64,000 bases of DNA. Source: Fuerstiella sp. (GTDB lineage Bacteria; Planctomycetota; Planctomycetia; Planctomycetales; Planctomycetaceae). Under the pieces are notes generated by a model that was given only the letters and a program-made list of their open reading frames with translations, made no database searches and was not told the DNA's origin. This document shows positions 46,131 through 55,049 of this stretch, one piece after another. Position numbers and translations under genes: made by a program. The stretch is taken from contig JABABI010000023.1 of the NCBI GenBank assembly GCA_014238335.1, positions 19,757-83,756 of the forward strand, in the 5' to 3' direction. Each line of letters starts with the position of its first letter. The first letter of the stretch is position 1.

Positions 46131-47432
46131 ATGAGGAAACTGGGACGATTCGGACGAAACGTGATCAGCAACGCTGGTGGAAATGCGATCCACGGCGGGC
46201 TGCAACTGGCGCTGCTCTTAGTCCTGTTTCAGCTGCTCGACGACACGGCCTGTGCGGCATTCATCACGGCAACCTATCTGATCGGTGTGCTGGAAATGGC
46301 GTCGGATTTCGGCGGTCGTCTGTGGGCGACTCGAGAGTTTTCATTATCGCAAACGCCACGGCTGGTGTTGTCTCAATCACTGCGCTGTAAGCTGTTTTAT
46401 ACAGTTCTGTCGGCCGTTGTCCTGTTTTTGCTTCCGCGCAATACGTTGACGACCAGTGGGTTTCTCCTCAGTGTCCTGGTCGCGGCCACTCAGCCGAGCA
46501 CAGATCCGTTTTTGTGGTTTCTGCGAGGCCGCGAACGCCTCGATGCGGAGGCCATGGTCGTGCTGATGTCGCGGATCGTGATGGCGACCGGCATGATGCT
46601 GGCGGCCTTGATGGGCAGCAACCTGACAGAGCTGCTGCTGATCTGGCTGACATGCAATATTCTGAGGATGCTGGCCGAGTCCCGACTGGCCGTCGTGCGG
46701 CCGCTGTTCGAAGGCAGTCTTCCGAACGACGCGCGCTCGTTGAAGACGACGGCTAATACGATTGCATCAACATTTCCGGTGGGAGTCGGTCTCGTTCTCG
46801 TCTGCCTGTTTCAGCGGGCGACACCGTTTCTGCTGGAGGCCTTTGCAACTGCCCGCGACGTCAAGATTTATGGTACGGCTTTTAAACTCGTCAACACGTC
46901 GGGCCTGATTGCGACCGCAGTCTTCGTGTCATCGTTCGCGATTCTTGCCAAAGCAATCGAAACGAACGACGTCGAGAGAATCAAGGCCGTAATTCGTCGC
47001 AAGTTGATGCTGGTGACTGTTGTTTTCTTACCCGTGTGTGTGCTGGGCATTCTGTTTTCTGTCCCGTTTTCCCACATGTTCCAGCATCACGGGCTGCGTG
47101 AGGTCGCGCAGATCACCGCGTTGTTGATGCCGGGACTCTATCTGTCGTGCATCAACATGGGACTCAAGTACACGCTGAATGCTTACGCACTCAATTGGTT
47201 GGACGTTGGGGCCGTCGTGCTGGGAATCGTGGTTCTGACTCTGGTGACCGTATTTCATGGTGGGTTGTCGTGGCGTGTTGCCGCCGCTCTCGGCTGGGGA
47301 CTTGGTGAAACGACTCTGTTGGTCGTTCGACTGGGGCTGCTTTGGCAGCAGCGAAAACACCGCGGTGTTCCAATCGGTGTGATTCTTGGGTCAGTGGCAG
47401 CCTTGATGCTGATGATTGTGGCAAGTCGTTAA
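46131..47432 (+). CDS. Polysaccharide flippase-like protein (Wzx type)
   Basis: This 433-residue membrane protein has around twelve hydrophobic segments in the MATE/MOP polysaccharide-export pattern. It has a basic N terminus (MRKLGRFGRNVISNAGGNA) and paired helices such as LQLALLLVLFQLL and VGLVLVCLFQRATPFLLEAF. It probably flips lipid-linked oligosaccharides across the inner membrane for the Wzy-like protein encoded one base upstream. A strong AGGAGG site is at 46117-46122. It is the only plus-strand protein between 38415 and 50749 that does not end in Ala-Ala (it ends VASR). Confidence 0.88.
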   Translation: MRKLGRFGRNVISNAGGNAIHGGLQLALLLVLFQLLDDTACAAFITATYLIGVLEMASDFGGRLWATREFSLSQTPRLVLSQSLRCKLFYTVLSAVVLFLLPRNTLTTSGFLLSVLVAATQPSTDPFLWFLRGRERLDAEAMVVLMSRIVMATGMMLAALMGSNLTELLLIWLTCNILRMLAESRLAVVRPLFEGSLPNDARSLKTTANTIASTFPVGVGLVLVCLFQRATPFLLEAFATARDVKIYGTAFKLVNTSGLIATAVFVSSFAILAKAIETNDVERIKAVIRRKLMLVTVVFLPVCVLGILFSVPFSHMFQHHGLREVAQITALLMPGLYLSCINMGLKYTLNAYALNWLDVGAVVLGIVVLTLVTVFHGGLSWRVAAALGWGLGETTLLVVRLGLLWQQRKHRGVPIGVILGSVAALMLMIVASR

Positions 47433-47455
47433 CGGCTGACGGTGGAGAGATGAGC

Positions 47456-48400
47456 ATGACTCAGTGTGTGGAAACGGAATGTCCGGTCTGTGGTCCCGGA
47501 CCCAAGACATTTGTTGGCGAATGCCACGAGTTGCCAATTGTAGCCTGTGACGACTGCGGTCTGATGTTCGTCGGTGCGTGCAGCACCGTTGAAGAAACAG
47601 AGGAGTTTTTTCGTAAAGAACATGTCGATGCGGCGGAGACAACACAGCTGCATTACGTCAATTATCGAAAGCACAGCTTGAAAAGAGAGGCCATGATTGT
47701 CCGACGGTTGGTTCCACAGGGTGGCCGTCTGCTGGACGTCGGGACGGCTTCCGGTTATTTCCTTCGCGAATTCATCGGCGTACATGGCTGGGATGTGGAA
47801 GGTGTCGAGCCGTCCGCTGTCTCTACCCGGTTCGCTCGTGACCGGTTCGGTCTGGATGTGCGGCAGGGGTATCTGTCTGAGCAAAAATATGGCGATGAGG
47901 AATTTCAAGTGGTGACGTCGCTCGACGCCTTCAACTGTCACCGTACACCCAATGAAGATCTGGCTGAGATCTTTCGAATACTCAAACCGGGAGGTATCTT
48001 TGCCATCGAAATTCCCGGGCAAAACTTTCGCATGCTGACCGGTTCCGGGCTTGTTTGTCGCCTGCTGTTTCGATGCCCGCTGCGACTGAACGCCGGGGTC
48101 AACTTCTACTTCTACACGACCCGGTCGCTTGTCGCGATGGTCGCTCGGGTCGGTTTTGATGTTGTCGATTTCTGGCCCGAATCGATGCCTTCGTACGGAA
48201 GTCTTCCCGCTCAAATTGCGAAGCGACTTTACTTTGACGCATCTGCCACGCTGTATCGTCTGACCGCGGGGCAATTTCATTATGCTCCGAAAGAGTTTCT
48301 GATCTTCCGCAAGCCGGCAGTGCAGTCGACCTCAAAACTCGACAGACACACCGCTTTGCCGCAGCGATGTAAAACCAGGCGGCTTCGAAAAGCGGCATAG
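47456..48400 (+). CDS. Zinc-ribbon SAM-dependent methyltransferase
   Basis: This 314-residue class I methyltransferase has an N-terminal zinc ribbon (ECPVCG and CDDCGLMFV) of the type seen in sugar and lipid C-methyltransferases. The SAM motif I is RLLDVGTASGYFLREF near 82-97, and a later FRILKPGGIFAIEIP marks the post-IV strand. ATG 47456 is used since GGAG lies 8 bases upstream; an ATG two codons earlier is too close to the site. It lies 23 bases after the flippase gene. It could methylate a sugar or nucleotide sugar of the glycan. It ends LRKAA. Confidence 0.85.
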   Translation: MTQCVETECPVCGPGPKTFVGECHELPIVACDDCGLMFVGACSTVEETEEFFRKEHVDAAETTQLHYVNYRKHSLKREAMIVRRLVPQGGRLLDVGTASGYFLREFIGVHGWDVEGVEPSAVSTRFARDRFGLDVRQGYLSEQKYGDEEFQVVTSLDAFNCHRTPNEDLAEIFRILKPGGIFAIEIPGQNFRMLTGSGLVCRLLFRCPLRLNAGVNFYFYTTRSLVAMVARVGFDVVDFWPESMPSYGSLPAQIAKRLYFDASATLYRLTAGQFHYAPKEFLIFRKPAVQSTSKLDRHTALPQRCKTRRLRKAA

Positions 48401-48588
48401 CACTGATCGGGAACTGCCGTGTCGTGCATAATGTGCTTGCCACTCCATCCGCGGCGCACTTCCCGATCGCGCCGTCGGAAAGTCATGTTCTCGCTCCGCC
48501 GGTTAATCGGCGCTGTGAGACGCATCGATGAATCGCCGCCTCCGGCCCGCTGATACGCTCGTCCGTTGCTGCTCGATTCTGCTATCCG

Positions 48589-49506
48589 TTATGTTGTCTG
48601 TTTTTTCCTTGCAAAGATCAGCGTTGACGGCGCGACGGAAACGCCCAGTCCGTGCCACAAAAGTGTGCCCACTTTATGTGCCGCTTGAGTGTCCAGAGGC
48701 ATCTCCCTGGTGTCTCGTGTGCCCCTCGGTGTTGCAGAAATGATTTCAAACCCGGCTTCTTCCACTGTTTTCAGGAGGCTCTTCAGCGGCATTGAAAAAC
48801 GATGGTCGGCGATGGCGCGACGAATCAGTTTGCGCGAAATGGCGGGCGAAATGGAGCCGACAAAACGTCCGGCCGTAACCAGCGCGGATTTCGTGATGGC
48901 GCGAATGACAAGCAGGCCATTCTCGCGAAGCAGCCGGTAGGCGGCTCGTAGTTCTGCCGGCTGATCGGGCCAGTAGATGTGAGCGTCAAGAACGGAAATC
49001 ACATCGACCGGGTTCAGCGGCGAGTAAAGTGTGCAGTCGTTCAGAGACGAACATTCTTCGGCGACGATCCCCAGACGCCGAACGTAGGCAACGGCTTCGG
49101 GCACAATGTCCAGGCCGGCACATTCGAATCCGCGTTTCTGCGCTTCCACCAGGATGCCGCCAAAAGAACACCCAACGTCCAGGATCCTGGAACCGCTGTA
49201 GCCGAGTTCCTCAATTCGACCCAGCGCTGCAGCGAAGCCATACCGGCGTCTTTGATTGAGCGCCGCTCCCTCGTCTTCGTTGCCCCATGCCATATGGCGG
49301 GTGTGGTCGGTTTCGACCTGCGCGTCGTAGGTCGATGTCATGAAATAGGTGTGACAGTCAAAGCACCGTGCCCAGGGAGTGACTCCGCGTCCGGAATCAA
49401 ACTGAAACGTTCTGGGCTGCCTGTTCTGAGCACCACAGGCCGGACACATATGGTCCGAATCGGCCGGACCTGAACAATAAGTTGACGCTGCAACATTGTC
49501 GGCCAT
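48589..49506 (-). CDS. Zinc-ribbon SAM-dependent methyltransferase, opposite strand
   Basis: This 305-residue class I methyltransferase is the only intact gene of the cluster area on the minus strand. It has an N-terminal zinc ribbon (CPACG and CFDCHTYF) and SAM motif I RILDVGCSFGGILVEA near 107-122. An AAAGGA site precedes ATG 49506. It resembles the plus-strand enzyme at 47456-48400 in layout but diverges strongly in sequence. It ends KKQTT, without the Ala-Ala found on its neighbours, and so may have joined the cluster separately. Confidence 0.88.
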   Translation of the reverse strand: MADNVAASTYCSGPADSDHMCPACGAQNRQPRTFQFDSGRGVTPWARCFDCHTYFMTSTYDAQVETDHTRHMAWGNEDEGAALNQRRRYGFAAALGRIEELGYSGSRILDVGCSFGGILVEAQKRGFECAGLDIVPEAVAYVRRLGIVAEECSSLNDCTLYSPLNPVDVISVLDAHIYWPDQPAELRAAYRLLRENGLLVIRAITKSALVTAGRFVGSISPAISRKLIRRAIADHRFSMPLKSLLKTVEEAGFEIISATPRGTRDTREMPLDTQAAHKVGTLLWHGLGVSVAPSTLIFARKKQTT

Positions 49507-49927
49507 GGTTCAGTCCTTTGATCGGAAACAGTCGGCTGGTGGTTGATTAACGCGGCAGCACGGTTTTCGAGTCGCTGCGGCTGCCTGATGTCATCGGCAG
49601 CATGTGGGACAAGTTTTCTGTGACTCAGTGTGCTGCGGCTTCTCCGGATCGGAACGCGAGAATCAATGCTGCACCGTTTGTCACCGACCCACGAAAGTAA
49701 CAATTCGGGGCGTTCTGCTCGATATCAACTGACGAGCATTAACGTGGCGCATTTTTTTTCAGGTGGTGTGGGACACTTCACCGGCAGAATCTGCAGCTTT
49801 GCGACGCAGCATCCGTTCCTTTCGGCACCAATGAATTGCTGGCGGCTGGCTCTGGCAGTGACAGCATTGGCCTACGTGGAATAATATCCCTCGTGGTACA
49901 GACGCCGACTTTTCAAAGACATTGAAC
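49507..49927. other. Divergent intergenic region
   Basis: About 420 bases between the minus-strand methyltransferase and the plus-strand methyltransferase pseudogene. A run of eight T at 49752-49759 has no clear stem before it. No supported gene or repeat was seen. Confidence 0.5.
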
Positions 49928-50749
49928 GTGACCAACGCAGGAATTCGCCGACAGCGCCTTCAGAAATAGCGGAGCGAGGAGTTTCCTGAATTCGATCCGT
50001 GGCACTTTAACGCTACGGTTAAAAGGCTCGTTTCTGAAGACAGCAAAGTGCTGGAAATCGGAGCCGGCTCCGGAACAGGACTGCAGACACAAATGCCGCT
50101 GAAATCGCGAGTGCAGCTGTCGGCAGGGGTCGATGTCGATCCTCGCGTGCTGGACAACCCAACGCTGGACGAAGCACATGTTGCTGATGCCGCAGAACTG
50201 CCGTGCGACGATAACACGTTTGATCTGGTGTTCCACACAATGGTCGCTGAGCACCTGAAAAACCCGGCCGCCTGCGTGCGTGAGTCCATGCGAGTGCTGA
50301 AGCCCGGTGGTTTACTGATGTTTCATACGGTTTCATTCTGGTACTACATATCACTGATTGCGGCCGTCACACCGCATTAGTTTCACACGTTTCTGATTCG
50401 TCATCCGGGAATGGGTCGTCTTGACGACGACGTCTTTCCCACCTTCTATCGCATCAATACGCGATCGACGATTCATCGGATTGCCCAGGCATGCGGGGCG
50501 GACGTTGAGATAGAAAATGTCGGAGTCCCGCCCGCGCATCTGGCTTTCAGCAGGCTGACGTGGTGCTGTGGCGTGCTGTTTTCGCGCACGTTTAAAACGT
50601 GGTTTCCGTGGCTGCGGGCTCAGATTGTCTGCCGCATGCACAAGCCGGATGTTCTGGGACTGTCGCGGCCGGATTCAGTCGGGACAACAAACATTGAGAC
50701 GAGCAGGCATGGAGATGTGTCAACGCACGAGCAGGGGCGAGCGGCATAG
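49928..50749 (+). pseudogene. Methyltransferase with two in-frame TAG codons
   Basis: One frame reads a class I methyltransferase from GTG 49928 (MTNAGIRRQRLQK), is broken by TAG at 49967-49969, continues RSEEFPEFDPWHFNATV and SAM motif I VLEIGAGSGTG, then is broken again by TAG at 50378-50380 after LIAAVTPH, and continues FHTFLIRHPGMGRLDDDVF to a final stop at 50749. Total length would be 273 codons. The first TAG sits where Tyr (TAT/TAC) and the second where Trp (TGG) would fit, so each is a single-base change. No frameshift occurs. It ends QGRAA, like the intact cluster genes. A pseudogene is the simplest reading; TAG is used as a true stop by many genes here. Confidence 0.75.
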
Positions 50750-50840
50750 AGGCCGCAACGGATTGTCGCGGCAATGCGTGGCGGCCGCAGAAACACGTAA
50801 CGCCACCAGTCAGAATGGCCACGTGAACCGTTTGGCTGTT

Positions 50841-51575
50841 CTAATTTGTTTTTGCCGTAGCCGGCTTTTTCTTCCCGTCCGTCGAATAGTCATCACGACG
50901 GCGCGATGAGCGCAGCGTCGGTGGGGGCGGTTCAATTCCAGCTGCCCGCATGACGTCGTGAATGGCGGTAATTGTGGCCGCGGCAGGCTTGAAGTTTCCC
51001 GACCGGTGGCCTTCGGCGATCAGCAGAGGTGTCCATTTGTACTTGTTCTTCTTGTTCCAGATCCCGATGTCTGCTCCGTGGGCAGCAAGAAAACGGATCA
51101 TTTCGGGCAGACTTTCGTACGCCGCACCGTGCATAGTCGTTTCGCCCTTGTCATCCACGGCGTTGATATCAGCACCCAGTTTCAGCAGCAATCGAACAGC
51201 CTCCAGCGATTCCGCTTCAGTACCTGCTTCTTCCCCCGGTGCATACGTGCCGCGCCCGGCGGCAGCCAGCAGCGGCGTACAATTGTCGGCGTTCGTCAAA
51301 GTCGGATCGGCACCAAGTTTCAGTAACGGAATATCAGCGGTATCCGCGGCAAAAAAGAACGGTGTGGCACCGGTTGGATTCAGGCGTCCCCGACCCGAAC
51401 GTCCCCGATTGAGCCGAGTGTTGACATCAGCCCCGTGTTCGACCAAGCTTTCTGACAAACCGCAGGCTGGTTACGTTGCCAGAACCAATCGGAGCCGGTT
51501 CACCATCAATGCCATCACCAAGATTGGGCTTGCGCACGCATGACACGACGTGCAGCGGGGTAAAGCCGGAGCGCT
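50841..51575 (-). pseudogene. Ankyrin-repeat gene remnant, frameshifted
   Basis: Two frames together encode ankyrin repeats. The upstream one reads NQRSGFTPLHVVSCVRKPN up to VTSLRFVRKL, and the second takes over near 51443 as VEHGADVNTRL and runs to 50841, with units such as LLKLGADINAVDDKGETTMH and FLAAHGADIGIWNK. Removing one base in the sequence AAGCTTGGTC joins VRKL to VEHGADVN. The N terminus is missing because the sequence abuts a DUF1592-type fragment at about 51575. In planctomycetes, ankyrin genes often follow DUF1592-type cytochrome genes, so this is the collapsed remains of such an operon. Confidence 0.75.
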
Positions 51576-52815
51576 GATTCAATTCCCGAATCGAAATCAC
51601 CGTCGGCACGCCCCTGCCGAAAGAACTCCAGCGACTGAACTATATCTTCATCGTCAACCGGTCACCTCCATGCACGACGCATCACCGCCGCAATGATTTT
51701 CTTCGCGCCGGCTTCTTCGTCGTCATGGCTTTCCGGATCGCAAATGAAGACTCGACGACGACTGCGAATATCGCGTGGGCCGGTTGCATCGTACGGACCT
51801 GTAATCGACACCTGATATATCGCGGGGGTGATTCGTGGGTGGCGGCGCATGTTGAAGTGAGCCTGATACGGCTGACGAACCGTCTCAAGCAACGACGCGG
51901 ATGTCTTGAGGGATGTCACCCCCAGTTGATGCATCTCTGCCTTCACAAGCACACGTGCTGACAAATGACTGTCCACACGACTGTGGTCGTTCCTGTCCGC
52001 AGGTGGTTTCACAATGAACAACCCGGCGCGTCTTCGGTCAATCAGAACTTCCAGTTCGTGCTGACCACGCAGACCCTTCACGTGCTCGTTACGGTCACGA
52101 GCCAATCGGATCGTGATCTCATATTCTCCGTCCTGTGGGAACGTGTAAGCGATCAAGGCTCCACAGCGCGTACCGATCGGCAGACCGGGAACATGATCTT
52201 CCTGAGTAATATCCGGTCGAACGCGAATTGTGTCGCCACCCGATCCCCGCCAACGGCAAGGCGACTAATCTTCTGCGCCGCGGACACGTAGCGATTGAGC
52301 AGTGATGGTGAGAGGTCTGCCACGGTGATATTGTCGAAACAGTAGCTCGATTCATCCTTCGGCAGCAGCGTCGTTGCATCGATCTCCAGCGACAACAGGT
52401 CCCGAACAGCGTTTTGGTACTCGGTTGGCGTCAGCCGCCGAAACGTGCCGGTCCGTCCTGACCACAGCTGTTCAGCAGCGATCCTATCCAATGACGCTTC
52501 CAGCGACTTCAGCACCAGGCCGTATGCAGCCTCATTGGGACAGGGAGCATCACCGGGCGGCATCTGGCGAGACTTCCGTTTTCTGACGACATTCTCCCAG
52601 ACCTCACGGTTCTGCACCACACCGTGCGCGATGACCGATTTGAGATCCAGCCCGCCGCTGCGATCAGTGCTGTTGTGACAATCAACACAGGACGACTGCA
52701 CCAGATTGCTAACGGGCAATTCCAACTGTCCGGTGACACCGGGCCCCTCATCCGCATGGACAAGGCTGCTTAGTAAGCAAATTCCGAATGGTATGACGAA
52801 CACCTGACGAAACAT
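51576..52815 (-). pseudogene. DUF1592-type planctomycete cytochrome remnant
   Basis: From ATG 52815 the frame has a signal peptide (VFVIPFGICLLSSLVHA), a heme site CVDCH, the segment RKSRQMPPGDA and a DUF1587-type RRLTPTEYQNAVRDLL. Near 52240 the frame shifts: the protein resumes in another frame as GGDTIRVRPDITQEDH and continues through a carbohydrate-binding-like region (YTFPQDGEYEITIRLARDR). A TGA at 51662-51664 interrupts AWR-PVDDEDIVQSLEFF, where CGA (Arg) is expected. After FDSGIESAL the sequence jumps into ankyrin repeats, so the DUF1592/DUF1588/DUF1585 region is gone. At least three independent lesions make this a clear pseudogene. Confidence 0.8.
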
Positions 52816-52904
52816 GCTGGTGGCCTTCAGCACCGGAAACTCGACACGTGCTCATTGTAAGCATACCGGGACGAATCCGATTAGCCAAAGACGGCATAAA
52901 CTCG

Positions 52905-54257
52905 TTACAGGTGATCGAAGCTGGTGTCAGCCATCGGCGTATAGTCTTCGAATCGCATGAATTCCTTGCGCCACGTAAGCCGGACAAGTCCGGTGGGACC
53001 GCTGCGGTGTTTGGCGACGATGATCTCTGCTTCGCCGGGTCGGTCTTCCGGGTCATACTGGTCGGGACGATGCAGGAACATGACCATGTCTGCGTCCTGT
53101 TCGATCGCTCCACTTTCTCGCAGGTCTGCCAGTCGCGGACGCTTGTCTTCGCGCAGTTCGACACCGCGATTCAACTGAGCCAGAGCAATGACGGGAACTC
53201 GCAGTTCCTTCGCCAGAAACTTCAGCCGACGTGAAATGCCGGCGATCTGCTGTTCACGGGGAGCATTCTTATCTTCCGGTTCAACCAGCTGCAGATAGTC
53301 GATGATGATCACACCCAGGGGATTTTTGCGATGCAATCGACGAGCCAGAGCCGCAATTTGACCGATTGTGCGGCCTGGTTTATCGTCAATGAACATTGGC
53401 AATCGTGCCAGTTCATCAGACGCAACCATCAACTTGTCGCGTTGTTCGGCTGTCAGATTTCCGGAACGCAGGTCATGACCGTTGACCTTGGCAACGATAC
53501 ACAGAAAACGTTCCGCCAGCTCCAGATTGGACTGTTCCAGACTGAACAGCAGGACACCGACGTTGTCCTTTCGGGCGATGGCTTCGGCGACATTACAGAC
53601 GAAGGCCGTCTTGCCCATACTCGGGCGGGCCGCCAGAACAATCAACTCCGTTGGCTGCAGCCCCGTGGTCTGGGCATCCAGATCGGTGAACCCGGTCGTG
53701 ACACCGGAAACGTCACCCTCGCTATTCATGCGTTCATCGATCCTGTGGAACGCATCCATCAGAATGTCACCGATCGCGATATTGGCAGACCCTTCCTGTT
53801 CTTCCACGATACTGAAGATCTGCCGCTCGGCGCTCTGCAGCAGGTCTTCGATATCTGTCGCCAGATCGTAGCTTTGTGCCAGAATTTCCGTACACGTGTA
53901 TATCAGGGTGCGCTGCATCCATTTCTGGCGCACGATGTTTGAGTAGTAGCGGACGTGCGCGGCATGAGGAACGGCCTCCAGAATTTCTCCCAGATAGGCA
54001 GCGCCACCAACGTCTTCCAGTTCATCACGACGCACGAGTTCTTCGGCCAGAGTGATGCCATCAATTCCACGAACGTTGTTTTCGTAGAGATCACGAATGG
54101 CCGCATAAATCTTCTGATGACCGTCACTGTAAAAGTGATCTGGTTTCAGAATTTCGCCTACGTCGTCAATGGCTTCGTTCAGCAGCAGTATGCTGCCCAG
54201 TACGCCGCGCTCTGCATCAAGATTCTGAGGCGGGACTCGGAGTGTTTCCTGTGCCAT
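52905..54257 (-). CDS. dnaB: Replicative DNA helicase DnaB
   Basis: This 450-residue hexameric replicative helicase has the N-terminal DnaB domain (PPQNLDAERGVLGSILL), Walker A ARPSMGKTAF near 212-221, Walker B VIIIDYLQLV near 322-331, and the C-terminal motifs LKFLAKELRVPVIALAQLNR and DLRESGAIEQDADMVMFLHR. Length is normal. It unwinds DNA at the replication fork and works with primase. It is the last gene of the leftward housekeeping cluster but is separated from rplI by a strong terminator, so it probably has its own promoter in the 220-base gap. Confidence 0.97.
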   Translation of the reverse strand: MAQETLRVPPQNLDAERGVLGSILLLNEAIDDVGEILKPDHFYSDGHQKIYAAIRDLYENNVRGIDGITLAEELVRRDELEDVGGAAYLGEILEAVPHAAHVRYYSNIVRQKWMQRTLIYTCTEILAQSYDLATDIEDLLQSAERQIFSIVEEQEGSANIAIGDILMDAFHRIDERMNSEGDVSGVTTGFTDLDAQTTGLQPTELIVLAARPSMGKTAFVCNVAEAIARKDNVGVLLFSLEQSNLELAERFLCIVAKVNGHDLRSGNLTAEQRDKLMVASDELARLPMFIDDKPGRTIGQIAALARRLHRKNPLGVIIIDYLQLVEPEDKNAPREQQIAGISRRLKFLAKELRVPVIALAQLNRGVELREDKRPRLADLRESGAIEQDADMVMFLHRPDQYDPEDRPGEAEIIVAKHRSGPTGLVRLTWRKEFMRFEDYTPMADTSFDHL

Positions 54258-54396
54258 GTTTTCGCCCGGATCTACAGTGTTTCACGCTGACGTGTGGCCG
54301 CGACCAAAATCGAACTGCCGCCGAGAAGCAACTGGTACGCTTTCGTCGATTGCCGCAAAGTTCATGGAGCAGATCATTACGCTTCAGGATGACGTC

Positions 54397-54432
54397 AAAA
54401 AATCCCCAGGCAGGTTGTCCCTGCCTGGGGAT
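54397..54432 (-). terminator. Strong rho-independent terminator after rplI
   Basis: On the minus strand ATCCCCAGGCAGG and CCTGCCTGGGGAT form a perfect 13-bp stem around a 5-base loop (GACAA), followed by a run of T. It lies 46 bases downstream of the rplI stop and upstream of dnaB, so it should end the rplY-pth-rpsF-ssb-rplI transcript. Confidence 0.9.
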
Positions 54433-54477
54433 CAGAAATGTTCGACTGCCGTGCAACGGTGCACACCGCGAAAAAGC

Positions 54478-54984
54478 TCACGCACCGCCGGCGGCAGGGA
54501 CAACCCAGACCTTGACCTCGGTCTGTACCTTCTCATGAAGCTTCAGTTTGACCGTGTACATACCCAGTTCCTTGATCGCACCTTCAAGACGAACGTGGTC
54601 CGCTTCAATCTTGTGACCGGCGGCCTTAAGAGCATCGCTGATATCTTTGGCCACGACAGAACCGTACAGGGCGTTGTCCGGAGTGGCGTTCGCTTCGATG
54701 GTGGCGCTGTACTTACTGACCGCGTCCGCAATCTTTACGAGATCGCGAATCCGGCTGGATTCGATGGCCTTCAGCTTCTCTTTGTGAAGCTCGACCATCT
54801 TCTTGTTTCCCTCACTGGCCACTGTGGCCACGCCGTGAGGCAGCAGATAGTTGCGAGCGTACCCAGGCTTCACTTTGACAATTTCGCCTCGTTTGCCGAG
54901 GTTTTCCACGTCATGGACCAAAAGTACTTCTGCAGAACTGTTTGTGGAACCGGCGACGCCGCGCGGACGAGTTGTGTGAACCAT
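54478..54984 (-). CDS. rplI: 50S ribosomal protein L9
   Basis: This 168-residue L9 has the conserved N-domain (EVLLVHDVENLGKRGEIVKV, then KPGYARNYLLPHGVA) and the C-terminal domain with its GAIKELGMYTVKLKLHEKV end. It binds 23S rRNA near the L1 stalk base. Compared with most L9 it carries a short extra N-terminal stretch (MVHTTRPRGVAGSTNSS) before the usual start. AAGGAT upstream supports ATG 54984. It follows ssb on the same strand. Confidence 0.97.
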   Translation of the reverse strand: MVHTTRPRGVAGSTNSSAEVLLVHDVENLGKRGEIVKVKPGYARNYLLPHGVATVASEGNKKMVELHKEKLKAIESSRIRDLVKIADAVSKYSATIEANATPDNALYGSVVAKDISDALKAAGHKIEADHVRLEGAIKELGMYTVKLKLHEKVQTEVKVWVVPAAGGA

Positions 54985-55049
54985 GATCAGAATCCTTGAT
55001 TTATCCAGCATCGGGACACATTATCGCGTCCGAAGTTTATGTTTTGTTC

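Noticed and set aside
49752..49759. Run of eight T as a terminator
   Set aside because: No stable stem directly precedes it on either strand.
49928..50749. Genome-wide recoding of TAG as a sense codon
   Set aside because: Many good genes here end in TAG (for example those ending at 5144, 16843, 20378, 24492, 39701 and 48400) with the next gene close behind, so TAG is a normal stop.
36452..50749. Horizontal acquisition of the whole glycan cluster by an integrase or IS
   Set aside because: No transposase, integrase, tRNA or direct repeats were seen at either end; only short palindromes. Codon use did not look different by eye.
38415..50749. Ala-Ala tails as a by-product of ribosome binding sites for the next gene
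   Set aside because: Only the Wzy-Wzx junction has AGGAGG overlapping the Glu-Ala codons; most other tails are 30 or more bases from the next start and use different codons.
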